Shown here: piece by piece, positions 45,533-56,959 of the stretch
Layout: each line of letters opens with the position of its first letter
How positions within the stretch are numbered: position 1 is the first letter of the stretch
Assembly: GCA_036186865.1 (NCBI GenBank)
Contig: AP025066.1
Location: 13,720,851-13,784,850, forward strand
Direction: 5' to 3'
Origin: Eustoma russellianum
Taxonomy: Eukaryota; Streptophyta; Magnoliopsida; Gentianales; Gentianaceae
DNA length: 64,000 nt
The notes under the pieces: model-generated
Told to the model about the DNA's origin: nothing
The model's database searches: none
Seen by the model: the letters and a program-made list of their open reading frames with translations, nothing else
Translations under genes and position numbers: made by a program

Positions 45533-47687
45533 GATAATATAGGATAAAGATAAAAGAAAAGGAAGAAGAGTGTCTAATTTAAATTATTCAAGATAATTAC
45601 ACTATCCTATTTTCTTTAAAATTTCTCTATCAAATCCCTAAAATCTCTCCTCTAATCAAAATAAAATTCCCCAAACCCCTTATCAAAAAAAACGACGCCT
45701 TCCTCTGGAGAAAAGAGAGAACGACAGTGAGGGAGGAAAAGAAAGGAAAAAAAAGAAAGAGAAAAAAAAAAGAAGAAGAAGAAGGCTAGCGAGACCCCGA
45801 ACCCAAGATCCAATCCGTCAAATCTATTCGTTTCTAGCGTGAAACGAGGTAGGTGCCTCTTCCCCCTCAAAGGAATACGATTCAAGCATTCCCTAATGTA
45901 TATACTATGTGTTCTGTTTCCTTTAATTGTTTAAATGAGAGCATGTTAATTGATTTTGCATGTGTTTGGTGGGATTTTAAATTGTTTATATGAAGGTATG
46001 ATCGGATTTGTTGAAAAGGCATGATCTTTGCATACGTGTAAGTTGTTTCTATATATGTGTTCTTAAATTGATAAAAAGGGTTAGGATTGGAATCAAAATT
46101 GTACAAGTTTCTCAAGATTAGACTCCTTAAAAATGTGTTTTGACCTTAGAATAGGTTCATCTAGCCCGGAATAGGTTGAGATTGGATTGAAAGTCTAAAA
46201 AACAGGTCTTACGTACTTGTTTCAGGGGGTGGCGCGTGGGGCTCACGCGCGGCCCCTGACGGCGCGTCCTGACACGTGATGACGTGTCTACCTTCAAAGG
46301 ATGCGTCTCGTTATAACGAGTCCAACGCAATTGATTTGAGCTCAATCGGAGTTAAAACGAAGATTTTATGAAGGTTAGAAGGAAATATAATTTAATATAA
46401 AAAATAAAAAAAAGGAAAATGTCGTTGGACCGGCCTGACTGCCGGACCGGACCGGATGGCTAGCGGACCGGACCAGGTAGCAGGCCGGCCGAGACCGAAC
46501 ATTAAAAAAAATCTGAAATTAATTTCTGAAATGATTAAACAATAAATAATTAATTAAAATTAGTTTAAAATTTGAGAAAAATATATTTAATTATTAGAAA
46601 ATTCTAAATAAATTCCAGAAAATATAAAAGGTTAAAATTAAATTATTTCCACTCAATTTCTGAATTTTGGTAAATGTAAGTAATTAAAAATAATTAGTAA
46701 TAAATAGAATTAAATAAGGGAAAAATAGGAAAAATTAGTAGAAAATTCTAGAAAATTAATACAAGCTAAGGAAAAATAAGGGTAATGCTAAATATCAACT
46801 TTCCAATATTTGTAAAATTTACAAAACCAAATATTGAGTGCAGGAGTTTGTGAGGATGGGCGTACGGGCCCCAGGCGATTGTGTTTTTGCATTCATGGCA
46901 CGTGCATTGCATTGATGGCGGGTCGTGACGTACGGGTCACGAGCACTCAGGATGGTGTACGGTGGTGGGGCCACGACACTCAGGATGGCGCCATGCACAC
47001 TCAGTATGGTGACTGTGGGGTGTACGACCTGCAGCCACTCAGTAGGACCCGTGCTCATGCATTGCACGATATGGATATCGGCATTATGTGTGACATGACT
47101 TTGTTGCGTGTGACACGTTGATTGAGCATGCATCACGTACTTGCGCATTTTTATGTGGAGTGATTTACTTACCGCATTTACTTTATCTTATGCATGTTAT
47201 CTTATATTTATGTGCTATGTGGTTATATCATGTCTATGTGCTATGTGGCTATATCATTTCGGTATGTACGTTTTGTATTTGTTTGAGGCGGGCATCTACT
47301 GGGTGATTTCTGTCACTCACCCCTACTTCCAAGGTGAGCCGGATGAGGACTATGAGCATATCTTCGTTGAGGACAGGACGGACATAGCAGAGTGGGCTGG
47401 TTGAGAGCTGCAGCTAGGATATGAGGGGACTCTGCAGCTGTTTTGTTTTTATTTATACTTTGAGGATTTTCCACATACAACTTTACTACTTTTATTCCCA
47501 GAATTTTTATTTAGCAGTGTAACGACGGTTATTGGAGTTTAATACATGTTATGGTTTACGTTTCTGCGAAAAAAATTTCTACGTCATTTTGACAAGTAAG
47601 AGATTGGTTCGACGCTTTGTATTCTCCTTAGTGAGATACGGCGAGTGCACTATTCCCGATGTTAGGGCTCGGGAGCGGGGCGCTACA
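45435..47687 (+). repeat. 3' LTR of element E
   Basis: Partner of 39225-41472, with the (AAT)n run at 45453-45531. A deletion near 46985 removes part of a GGTGGCGCGGCC-like repeat. Confidence 0.93.
47141..47404 (+). CDS. Putative 87-aa LTR peptide (E, 3' LTR copy)
   Basis: Same frame as 40927-41190, same length and intact, ending GEPDEDYEHIFVEDRTDIAE and a short tail. Differs at a few residues. Confidence 0.35.
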   Translation: MRIFMWSDLLTAFTLSYACYLIFMCYVVISCLCAMWLYHFGMYVLYLFEAGIYWVISVTHPYFQGEPDEDYEHIFVEDRTDIAEWAG

Positions 47688-48830
47688 AAGGGAAAAGAGG
47701 TAGTACCCATAGGAGTCACCGAGTCCAAAAAGAAGTGTGGGTATTTTGCAAAGAAAAGAGAGGTCACACGAGCCCTTTACAGCAACCAGACCGTCCTCAT
47801 TCTTATCCCTAAGGCGTGTAACCTTTCCCTAGAAGAACTCCCACCAAACTTACCTACCTCAGCTGTGTCCCTTATCAAAGAGTACGAAGTTCTATTTTCC
47901 TCCGAGCCACCATCCGGATTACCACCCATTAGAGAAATAGAACACCAAATCGATTTTGTCCCAAGAGCAGTGTTACCAAATCGCCAGCCTATCGAGCCAA
48001 CCCCGAAGAAACCAAGGAAATCCAAAGGCAAGTAGAGGAGCTTCTAGCGAGTGGACAAGTCCGAGAGAACCTATGCCCATCAGCCGTCCCCGTCATTTTA
48101 GTACATAAAAAGGATGGAACTTGGAGAATGTATACTGATTGCCGTGCCATAAACAAAATTACCGTCAAGTATAAGTACCCCATACCTAGGCTAGATGATA
48201 TGCTGGATATGTTGCACAGATCTAAATTCTTCACCAAAATCGACCTTAAGCAGGGGTACTTCTAGGTACGCATTAGAGAAGAGGATGAATGGAAGACTGC
48301 ATTCAAAACCAAGTTTGGTCTCTATGAGTGGTTAGTGATGCCCTTCGAGCTCACCAACACCCCTAGCACCTTTATGAGGCTAATGAATGAAGTCTTACGA
48401 GCGTTCATAGGATGATTTGTTGTTGTTTATTTTGATGATATCCTAATCTATCCCCAAACCATAAAAGATCATCTTGACCACATTAGGGCCGTTTTTGACA
48501 AACTTAAGCAAGAACAACTTTACGCCAACTGTAAGAAGTGCTTTTTTTGTTTGGAATGAGTAGTCTTCCTAGGATTTGTCATTTCGGCTAAGGGAGTAGA
48601 GATGGATGAGGGAAAGGTTAGGTCAATTCTGGATTGGCCTATACCTAAGAATGTAGGGGAAGTTCGTAGTTTTCATGGACTTGCAAGTTTTTATTGACGG
48701 TTTGTCAAAGATTTTTCTTCCATAGTTGCACCCCTAAATGAAATTGTGAAAAACGATGTGTCTTTTAGGTGGGAAGAGCCACAACAATAGGCATTTGATG
48801 AGCTTAAGCGTAGGCTAACCACTGCACCCA
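47688..48830 (+). pseudogene. Reverse transcriptase of B
   Basis: Starts in the linker after E ('CGYFAKKREVTRALYSNQTV') and enters RT with a shift near 48030. VPVILVHKKDGTWRM, TDCRAINKITVKYKYPIPRL and VVVYFDDILIY are recognisable, so the catalytic Asp pair is kept. Stops at about 48264, 48413, 48558, 48695 and 48788 sit where element G has sense codons such as CAG or CGA. Confidence 0.88.
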
Positions 48831-49330
48831 TACTTCAGTTACCAAATTTTGACTAGACTTTTGAGATCGAGTGTGATTCTAGTGGACTGGGTATAGGCGC
48901 AGTTTTGACCCAAGGTAAGAAAACCATAGCCTATTTTACTGAGAAGTTGAAAGGAGCTGTATTGAATTACTCTACCTATGATAAGGAACTTTATGCCCTC
49001 GTGAGATCCCTACAAACTTGGCAACACTATCTTCAACCTAAAGAGTTTGTGATCCACACTGACTACGAAAGCCTTAAGTACCTTAAAGGACAGGGAAAGT
49101 TGAACAAAAGACATGCCAAATGGGTAGAGTACATAGAACAATTTCCTTACGTGATTAAGTACAAACAAGGAAAGGACAATATAATTGCCGATGCCCTCTC
49201 TAGGAGATACATATTAGTGACTACATTATCCTCACGCTTCTTAGGATTTGAATCACTTAAGGAATTGTAGCCAAATGACCATGACTTTGACACTATTTTT
49301 GAGGCTTGTAAAGACGCACCATTTGGAAAA
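48831..49330 (+). pseudogene. RNase H of B
   Basis: 'IECDSSGLGIGAVLTQGKK', 'YSTYDKELYALVRSLQTWQH', HTDYESLKYL and 'KQGKDNIIADALSRR' give a clear Ty3 RNase H. Broken by a TAG near 48854 and one at 49268. Confidence 0.88.
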
Positions 49331-50340
49331 TTTTACATACATGAGGGTTATCTTTTCAAAGAACATAAGTTGTGTGTTCCCCAATCATCCCTACGAGAAG
49401 CATTGACTAGAGAAGCCCATGGGAGAGGTTTAATGGGTCATTTTGGAGTGTTCAAAACCCTTGAAACTCTTAAGGAACATTTCTATTGGCCCCACATGCG
49501 TGTAGACGTAGAGAGGTTATGTGGTAGTTGCATCACTTGCAAACAAGCCAAGTCCAAGTCCCAACCACATGACCTTTACACGCCTTTACCCGTCCCTGAT
49601 TCCCCTTGGATTGACATTGCCATGGACATTGTTATAGGACTTCCTAGGTCTCGAGGAGGGTGCGATAGCATTTATGTTGTGGTTGATCGATTTTCAAAGA
49701 TGGCACATTTCATTGCATGTAGGAAAGTTGATGACGCCACATATGTTGCTGATTTATTCTTCAAAGAAATCGTGAGATTTCATGGCATGCCACATACAAT
49801 TGTAAGTGATAGAGATATGAAATTTTTGAGTCATTTTTGGCGTGTTTTGTGGGCTAAACTTGGTACACAATTGTTGTTTTCCACCACTGCACACCCACAA
49901 ACTGATGGACAAACTGAAGTCGTTGATTGTACTCTTTCTCAACTTTTACGTGCCATTTGGCAAAAACATATTAAACATTGGGAAGATTGTTTACCATATA
50001 TTGAATTTGCATACAATAGGAGTGTCCATCACGGTACCTTGGATAGTCCATTTGAAATCGTGTATGGCTTTAACCCCTTGTCTCCCCTTGATTTGATCCC
50101 TATTCCCGTGCATGAACGTTCAAGTCTTGATGGTAAACAAAAAGCGGAAAGGATAAAGAAACTGCATGAACAAGTTAAAACACAACTTGAAAAGAAAAAC
50201 AAAGCTTACGAAACAAGAGCTAACAAACATCGAAAACGAGTTGTGTTTAAACCTGGAGATTTAGTGTGGTTACATTTGCGCAAAGAAAGATTTCCCAATG
50301 AGCGAAAGTCAAAACTGTTACCTAGAGGAGATGGACCTTA
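49331..50340 (+). pseudogene. Integrase of B
   Basis: 323 open codons from 49370. The HHCC finger runs from 'AHGRGLMGHFGVFKTLETLK' to CGSCITCKQAKSKS, the core has IAMDIV, VSDRDMKFLSHFW and AHPQTDGQTEV (D, D, E kept), and then VYGFNPLSPLDL. It ends with a TAA at 50339 in the conserved 'LPRGDGPFKV' stretch. Confidence 0.88.
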
Positions 50341-50536
50341 AAAAGTTTTGAAACGCATAGGTGACAATGCATACATCCTTGATCTTCCTGAAAGGTATGG
50401 TTCTATTTCGCCTACTTTTAATGTTGCAGACCTCACCCCTTTCACTGATGACCTTTTTGATTTGAGGACGAATCTTTTTGAGGAGGGGGGATTGATGAGG
50501 ATCAAGGATCCCATCAAGAGGTCAAGGGCCCTATGA
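50341..50536 (+). pseudogene. Integrase C-terminus of B, running into the 3' LTR
   Basis: RIGDNAYILDLPERYGSISP, FNVADLTPF and then FEEGG bring the frame to the LTR boundary at 50493. It stays open 14 more codons inside the LTR. A pol that ends within the 3' LTR is known in CRM-type chromoviruses and is one reason for that tentative placement. Confidence 0.75.
50479..50492 (+). other. Polypurine tract of B
   Basis: GAGGAGGGGGG then AT before the LTR TG. It overlaps the coding frame (FEEGG). Confidence 0.88.
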
Positions 50537-51894
50537 CAAGAAGGTTGGCAAGAGAACTTTGTCATCAAGTTGGAACCTTCTTGTATAAGCATGTTCAAGA
50601 TGAGCCTAAGGTTCCATGGGTTCACTTTATTCAACCCACCCTTTGAACGTTATGCATGTGCGTGTGTGTTTTTGAATTTTATCTTGTTTCTTGTGATCTT
50701 TGTTTTATGTGTTTCTTTGTAGATAAATTAGGTGCATGAAAGATCCAAAATGAAATAGAGGCCAAAAGGAGCAAGGTAGGCATGTGTGTTGCAAAAAGGG
50801 AGACAAAGGGAATGTTGTTTTGAAGAGAATGTTTGTTCTCCACAAAGACAAATTCAAATGTGTCCAAGATGGAATCTCTTGATCAAACTGAAATCAAAAT
50901 CATCTCCAAATACCAATAAGGGGGCCGGCCATTTTGAAATGTAAAGATGAAGATCAAATTGAAATCAAACTTGAAGTTGAATTTAAATTCAACCAAGATT
51001 TGAATTCAATTTTCAACCAATTGGAGACTTAAATTTCAAGAAGATTTCAGCCTATTTTTCCAGTCATAAACATGCCATCTTGAAGGATAAAAGAGGAATA
51101 GATTCCAATTCAAATTGAATCCAAGTTTGAATTCAAATTCAAACTCAATTTGAATTCAAACTTCAACCATCATTTGAATTCAATTCCAGGCATTTTATCA
51201 TCATCAAAATCAGGTTTCTAAGGTCAAAACAAGCATCACACACGGTTGGAAAGAAAGGATATGCAAGAGCCAAATTCAAAGTGAACTCAAATTCAAACTC
51301 AACTTGAATTCAAATTCAACCAACTTTTGAATCCAACTTCAAGCCTCATCCTACTCATCAAATCAGCTCCTCCAAGACATTATTTGGACATCAAACACGG
51401 CTGGATACATGGGAGATAACACCTTGCAAGCATTTAAAATTTTAGCTAGAAATTGTTTTAGTTTTGAGTTCAGACATTTTTCAATTTTCAAACAATTATT
51501 AGCTAGATTATTTGAATTAATTTATGGTAATTTTAGAGGCTGATAGGCCGATCATTGTAGCTTATAAATAGAGCCTTTGGCCGATTGGATTGAACAACTT
51601 TGGATGAATAACAATTCTTGATATTTTCTTCACTTTGTATGAGACTTTGTTTTCTTTGGTTTGCATTAAAAACCTAAGTTAAGATCCTTCTAAGTTGAGC
51701 ATTTTGAAGGTGTTGCCATCGCTAAAAGGTGGTTTGCCTGATCAACGACTATTATGAAGTGTTGGTCTTGCTCATTTGATCCACACGTTTTTTATCACTA
51801 AGGAAGCAAGGGGAAGCCTTCTTCCTTGTGCCTAACCCTTTGTGAAAGACGTTTGGAAGGTGGAATTGTTGGAGCCCACACCTTGCACGCATCA
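50493..51894 (+). repeat. 3' LTR of element B
   Basis: 1402 bp, matching the split 5' LTR. Slightly shorter, for example missing the GGAGGGCCATATTTC-type segment near 15350. Many TTGAATTCAA-type palindromes at 50990-51310. Confidence 0.92.
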
Positions 51895-52902
51895 GGATGT
51901 CAGGGGCATAGTATACGTTATGGTCGAGTGTAACACCGTGTTCAGGACACGGGATCTCTACCATAACGCATCACCGTTAGATCTATGTATGCATTATGTA
52001 ACACCGTGGTTGGACCATTGGGTTTCATATGTGGTACACGAGACTACACGGGGAGTTATTCGGTATGTCGTGTGTACCATTCTTACGATACGAAAGTGCT
52101 ATAGCCAACATACATGCCATGTTTATATAAGTACAAAATGTTATGCTTTTAAATGATTTATGATGCATATGCCATACACATACCTGCATGAGCATTTAAC
52201 ACCCCTTTGAGTCACCATCACTCACACATCTTCTATGCCCTCGTATGATAGGTAGTTAGGCACCAGTACACACATAGACTCGGACTTAGAAAAGGTTATG
52301 ATTTAGGGCAACCAAGAATATACGAGTGATGAACAAACTTCTAAAACATTGTTAAATGAAGCTTTAAGATTATCCTATTACATGTTCTATTCGCTTATAC
52401 TATTTGCTTTACTTGTCATTTCCTTATTTTTGAGAGACAGTTTATGATATTTGTTTTACTGTACTTATTTTATTACCACGTCTCCCATGCATGATCCACA
52501 TGACGGACCTAGGCATAAATACTTGTTGAGCGATTCGTTACTGCTAACCCCTTATTTTACATCTTGCAGAGCCTCAAGATCTGGAGGTGGACTATATAGA
52601 CGACGAGCCGAGAGAGTAGGTTTCCATGAGCAGTCTAGTGGGCCCATTAGTTCCAGCTTTTGTATTTTGTCATTTCATCCATGTACTTATGTATCGATGT
52701 ACTGATGATATTGAACTCTAATGTAGCTATGATGTACGCATGTCATTTATGTTTTTATTTGGTCCATTTTATGATGTTTCTGTTATTTGATACATATTCA
52801 TGACAATGTGCATATAGATGTTATCGACGCTTTGTACTTCTCGTAGCATAGTAGAGCAGGTGCACCATGACGAGACCCTAGTCCCAAGCGGGGTGCTACA
52901 TA
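51895..52902 (+). repeat. 3' part of outer Tekay-type LTR (D)
   Basis: Follows B's right duplication GGATG. The last 85 bp align with the LTR ends of A, E and I (CGACGCTTTGTACTTCTCG ... GCTACA). No primer site follows at 52903, so this is a right-hand LTR end (3' LTR or solo). Contains the peptide tail at 52569-52619. Confidence 0.75.
52569..52619 (+). CDS. Putative acidic LTR peptide or exon (D)
   Basis: EPQDLEVDYIDDEPRE and TAG, 17 codons, same length as the copy in LTR I. A stop (TAA) lies nine codons upstream in this frame, so alone it is not an ORF with its own ATG. It is preceded by CTAAC, a T-rich stretch and TTGCAG, a good plant 3' splice site. A candidate donor GTAGTT follows an ATGATAG at 52247. 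If spliced there, the frame would read Met-Ile-Glu-Pro onward. This splice is inference. Confidence 0.4.
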   Translation, partial: EPQDLEVDYIDDEPRE

Positions 52903-53166
52903 GATAACCCCCAAGATTCAGCAATCATTACTTGTTTAATAATCACCTTGCTAAAGTTATAAACTTGTGAATTACTAGTTGAAACGATTGAATTCACATG
53001 ATACAGTAACCTTCAAAATTGCTTCATAGTAATTTATATGTTTGTATGCATGAGCAGTGTATGACACTGTATCCAAATATCTTTGCATTATTGTCTATGG
53101 TTGATCTTTTCATTTAAGATCATTATTTTCCAAGTATAATATTAATTCATGGTGATCATTCCTTTC
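52903..53166 (-). other. Flank right of LTR D, probably pararetrovirus 3' part
   Basis: AT-rich, no coding frame. It lies directly downstream (- strand) of the pararetrovirus C-terminal frame, so it may be its non-coding end. Nothing recognisable by itself. Confidence 0.35.
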
Positions 53167-53375
53167 TTAAGGATCATCTTCAATTTCTTCTGATACCACT
53201 TTTGCAAGTGAGGTGATATCATCCCCATGTGTCTTAGCTGCTTTAAAGGCTAAGAACTCTTGATATAACTTATCATCCCTCTGGGTATTACCTGAGGATG
53301 AAGATGCAATATTTGCATTGATCAATTTCTGATGACCAATTTGGGCAAGCAATCTTCCACCTCTTCCTCTACAAG
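53167..53375 (-). pseudogene. Endogenous pararetrovirus polyprotein C-terminal fragment
   Basis: The frame reads RGRGGRLLAQIG, then a Ser run (IASSSSGN) and 'DDKLYQEFLAFKAAK', ending in acidic residues. This style resembles the C-terminal end of petuvirus/florendovirus-like polyproteins. Element G separates it from the RNase H part at 62693-62960. It is too fragmentary to act; an old integrated copy. The family placement rests on the reverse transcriptase and RNase H pieces to the right. Confidence 0.6.
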
Positions 53376-54801
53376 TGATGCGTGTAACTCGTGGGTCCAA
53401 CAATTCCACCTTCCAAACGTCCTTCACAAAGGGTTAGACACTAGGAAGAAGACTTCCCCTTGCTTCCTTAGTGGTAAAAACGTGTGGCTTAATTGAGCAA
53501 GACCAACACTTCAAGATGGTCGTTGATCAGGTAAACCAATATGGCCCTCCTGGACGGCACCTTTTAGCAATGGCAACACCTTCAAAATGATCAACTTTGA
53601 AGGATCTTAACTTAGGTTTTTAATGCAAAACCAAGAAAACTAAGTATCACACAAAGTGAAGGAAATATCAAGAATTGTTATTCATCAAAGTTGTGGTTAC
53701 AAATCGGCCAAAGGGCCTATTTATAGATGGCTAAGACACTTTAAAATTATCAGATATTATCTAAAAGAAATAGCTAGAAAAACATTTGAATTGAACTTGA
53801 ATTTGCTAATTATTTGAATTCAAAAATAACTTGAAAAATCCTAGCTAAAATCTGGTTGAAATCCTCCTTTTCCAGCAGTGTATTTGATCAGCAAATAAGG
53901 CATTGTGGAGCTTTTTTGATGACTAGGATAGGGTTGAACTTGAATCCAAAAGTTGGGTGAAGTTTGAATTCAAATTGAGTTTGAATTTGAGTGGAGCTTG
54001 AATTTGTTTGTTGTTTATCCTCCATCTATCCTTCAGCCGTGTTTAACAAGTCTAAGAAAGGTCTTGAAATCTGACTTTGATGATGATAATATGGATGGAG
54101 TTGAATTCAAAAGATGATTGAAGTTCGAATTTGAATTCAAACTTGGATTTAATTTGAATTGGATTTTATCCTTCCTTTCTCCTTCAAGATGGCGTGTAGG
54201 TTGGATGATATGGTAGCTGAATTCCTTTTGAAATGTAAGCCTCAAATTGGTTGAAACTTGAATTCAAATCATGGTTGAATTTAAATTCAAGTTTAGCTTT
54301 GAATTTAAAATTCAATTTGACCATCATCCTCTTTGCTTCAAGTCGGCCGGCCCCTTGATATGTTTTGGAGATGATATTTTAATTCAATTTGAACAAGAGA
54401 TTCCATCTTGGACACATTTGAGTTTGTCTTTGTGGAGACAAACATTCTCTTCAAGACAACATTCCTTTTGTCTCCTTTTTTGTAACACACGGCTATCTTC
54501 CTCTTTTTGGGCCTTCATTTTATTTGAATCTTCTATGTACCTAATTTTCCTACAAAGCAAACACATAAAACAAAGATCACAAGAAAACAAGATAAACTTC
54601 AAGATAAAGAAAGCACACACACGCCCCATTCAAAAGGTGGGTTCAATAAAGTGAACCCATGAAACCTTAGGTTCATCTTGGACATGCTTAAACAGGAAGG
54701 TTCCAACTTGATGACAAAGTTCTCTTGCCCTCCTTCTTGTCATAGGGTCCTTGACCTCTTGATGGGACCTTTGATCCTCATCGGACCCTTGATCCTCATC
54801 A
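53376..54801 (-). repeat. 3' LTR of element G (left copy)
   Basis: On + it starts TGATGCGTG and ends CCTCATCA. It pairs with 61199-62640, and both match B's LTRs in reverse. Confidence 0.93.
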
Positions 54802-54815
54802 ATCCCCCCTCCTCA
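54802..54815 (-). other. Polypurine tract of G
   Basis: TGAGGAGGGGGGAT on the - strand, adjoining the 3' LTR. Confidence 0.88.
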
Positions 54816-55300
54816 AAAGGACGTCCTCGAATCAAAAAGGTCATCCGTGAAAGGGGTGAAGTCTGCGACATTAAAAGTAGGTGAAATGGAACCATACCTT
54901 TCAGGAAGATCAAGGATGTATGCATTGTCACCTATGCGTTTCAAAACTTTGAAAGGTCCATCTCCTCTGGGTAACAGTTTTGACTTTCACTCATTGGGAA
55001 ATCTTTCTTTGCACAAATGTAGCCACCCTAAATCGTCATGTTTAAATACAACTCGTTTTCGATGTTTGTTAGCTCGTCTTTCATAAGCTTTGTTTTTCTT
55101 TTCAAGTTGTGTTTTAACTTGTTCATGTAGTTTCTTTATCTTTTCCGCTTTTTGTTTACCATAAAGACTTGAACGTTCATGCATGGGAATAGGGATCAAA
55201 TCAAGGGGAGACAAGGGGTTAAAGCCATACACGATTTCAAATGGACTATGCAAGGTACCGTGATGGACACTCCTATTGTATGCAAATTCGATATATGGAA
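54816..55300 (-). pseudogene. Integrase C-terminal part of G, shifted frame
   Basis: A frameshift at about 55300 moves the integrase end (FAYNRSVHHGTLHSPFEIVYG) into another frame, open to 54987. Further - strand sequence carries the NAYILDLPERYGSI equivalent and FNVADFTPF to the LTR. The core upstream keeps its active site. Confidence 0.82.
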
Positions 55301-56956
55301 ACAATCTTCCAAATGTTTAATATGTTTTTGCAAAATGGCACGCAAAAGTTGAGAAAGAGTACGATTAATGACTTCAGTTTGTCCATCAGTTTGTGGGTGT
55401 GCAGTGGTTGAAAACAACAATTGTGTACCAAGTTCAGCCCACATAACACGCCAAAAATGACTCAAAAATTTCGTATCTCTATCACTTACAATTGTATGTG
55501 GCATGCCATGTAATCTCACAATTTCTTTGTAGAACAAATTAGCAACATGTGTGCCGTCATCAACTTTCCTACATACAATGAAATGTACCATTTTTGAAAA
55601 TCGATCAACCACAACATAAATACTATCGCACCCTCCTCGAGACTTAGGAAGTCCTAAAACAAAGTCCATGGAAATGTTAATCCAAGGGGAATCAGGGACG
55701 GGTAAAGGTGTGTAAAGGCCATGTGGTTGGGACTTGGATTTGGCTTGTTTGCAAGTGATGCAACTACCACACAACCTCTCGACGTCTACTCTCATGTGGG
55801 GCCAATAGAAATGTTCCTTAAGAGTTTCAAGGGTTTTGAACACTCCGAAATGACCCATTAAACCTCCCCCATGGGCTTCTCTAGTCAATGCTTCTCGTAG
55901 TGATGATTGGGGAACACACAACTTATGTTCTTTGAAAAGATAACCCTCATGTATGTAAAATTTCCCGAATGGTGCCTCTTTACAAGCCTTGAAAATGGTG
56001 CCAAAGTCATGGTCATTGATGTACAATTCCTTAAGTGATTCGAACCCTAAGAAGCGTGAGGATAATGTAGTCACTAATGTGTGTCTCCTAGAGAGGGCAT
56101 CGGCAACTATATTGTCCTTTCCTTGTTTGTACTTAATCACGTAAGGGAATTGTTCTATGTACTCTAACCATTTGGCATGTCTCTTATTCAACTTTCCTTG
56201 CCCTTTAAGATACTTAAGGCTTTCGTGGTCAGTGTGGATCACAAACTCTTTAGGTTGAACATAGTGTTGCCAAGTTTGTAGGGATCTCACGAGGGCATAA
56301 AGTTCCTTATCATAGGTAGAGTAATTCAATGCAGCTCCTTTCAACTTTTCACTAAAATAGGCTATGGGTTTCTTACCTTGTGTCAAAACTGCGCCTATAC
56401 CCACTCCACTTGCATCACACTCGATCTCAAAGGTTTCGTCAAAATTCGGCAACCTAAGTATGGGTGCAGTGGTCAGCCTACGTTTAAGCTCATCAAATGC
56501 CTGTTGTTGTGGCTCGTCCCACCTAAAAGGCACATCTTTTTTAACAATTTCATTTAGGGGTGCAGCTATGGAAGAAAAATCTTTGACAAAGTGTCTATAA
56601 AATCTTGCAAGTCCATGGAAACTGCGAACTTCCCCTACAGTCTTAGGTATAGACCACTCCACAATTGACCTAACCTTTTCCTCATCCATTTCTACTCCCT
56701 CAGCCGAAATGACAAAGCCTAGGAAAACTACGCGTTCTAAACAAAAAAAGCACTTCTTAGAGTTGGCGTAAAGTTGTTCTTTCTTAAGTTTGTCAAAAAC
56801 GGCCCTAATGTGGTCAAGATGATCTTCTATGGTTTGGGAATAGATTAGGATATCATGAAAATAAACAACAACAAATCGTCCTATGAACGCTCGTAAGACT
56901 TCATTCATGAGCCGCATAAAGGTGCTAGGGGCGTTGGTGATCCCGAAGGGCATCAT
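55301..56956 (-). pseudogene. Reverse transcriptase (second half), RNase H and integrase core of G
   Basis: An open frame of about 550 relevant codons. It starts MMPFGITNAPSTFMRLMNEV just after a TGA in place of the usual Trp. The RT active site reads VVYFHDILIYS: the first catalytic Asp (FDD in B) is His. RNase H follows (IECDASGVGIGAVLTQGKK, HTDHESLKYL), then the integrase finger (HGGGLMGHFGVFK ... CGSCITCKQ) and core (ISMDFVLG, VSDRDTKFLSHFW, AHPQTDGQTEV). The DDE triad is intact. The frame continues to 55196 only as a shifted, non-homologous end. Confidence 0.9.
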
Positions 56957-56959
56957 TAA

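Larger units (their letters stand above)
39225..47687 (+). mobile_element. Element E: defective Tekay-like Ty3/gypsy element inserted in B
   Basis: LTRs of about 2.25 kb (TGTTACAG...GCTACA) flank a 3.96-kb internal region. Exact duplication AAGGG lies at 39220-39224 and 47688-47692. Primer site and purine tract are present. The coding region lacks the protease and the integrase zinc finger, and is broken by many shifts and stops, while the two LTRs remain highly similar. Chromodomain remnants and RT motifs place it near A (Tekay/Del), but its LTR is a different family. Confidence 0.93.
14076..51894 (+). mobile_element. Element B: CRM-like Ty3/gypsy element with three nested insertions
   Basis: LTRs start TGATGAGGATCAAGG and end CACGCATCA, giving TGATG/CATCA inverted ends. 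GGATG is duplicated exactly on both sides (14071-14075 and 51895-51899). Without elements C, H and E it reads 5' LTR, tRNA-Met primer site, leader, gag, protease, reverse transcriptase, RNase H, integrase, purine tract, 3' LTR. Protein style (DSGSCANVASIELV, 'FNVADLTPF' at the integrase end, pol running into the 3' LTR) suggests the CRM group of chromoviruses, tentatively. The coding region is full of stops. Element G is a second, better-kept member. Confidence 0.93.

Noticed and set aside
51900..52902. D as a solo LTR with clean duplication
   Set aside because: The five bases after it (TAGAT) have no matching partner in the window and its left end is not defined.
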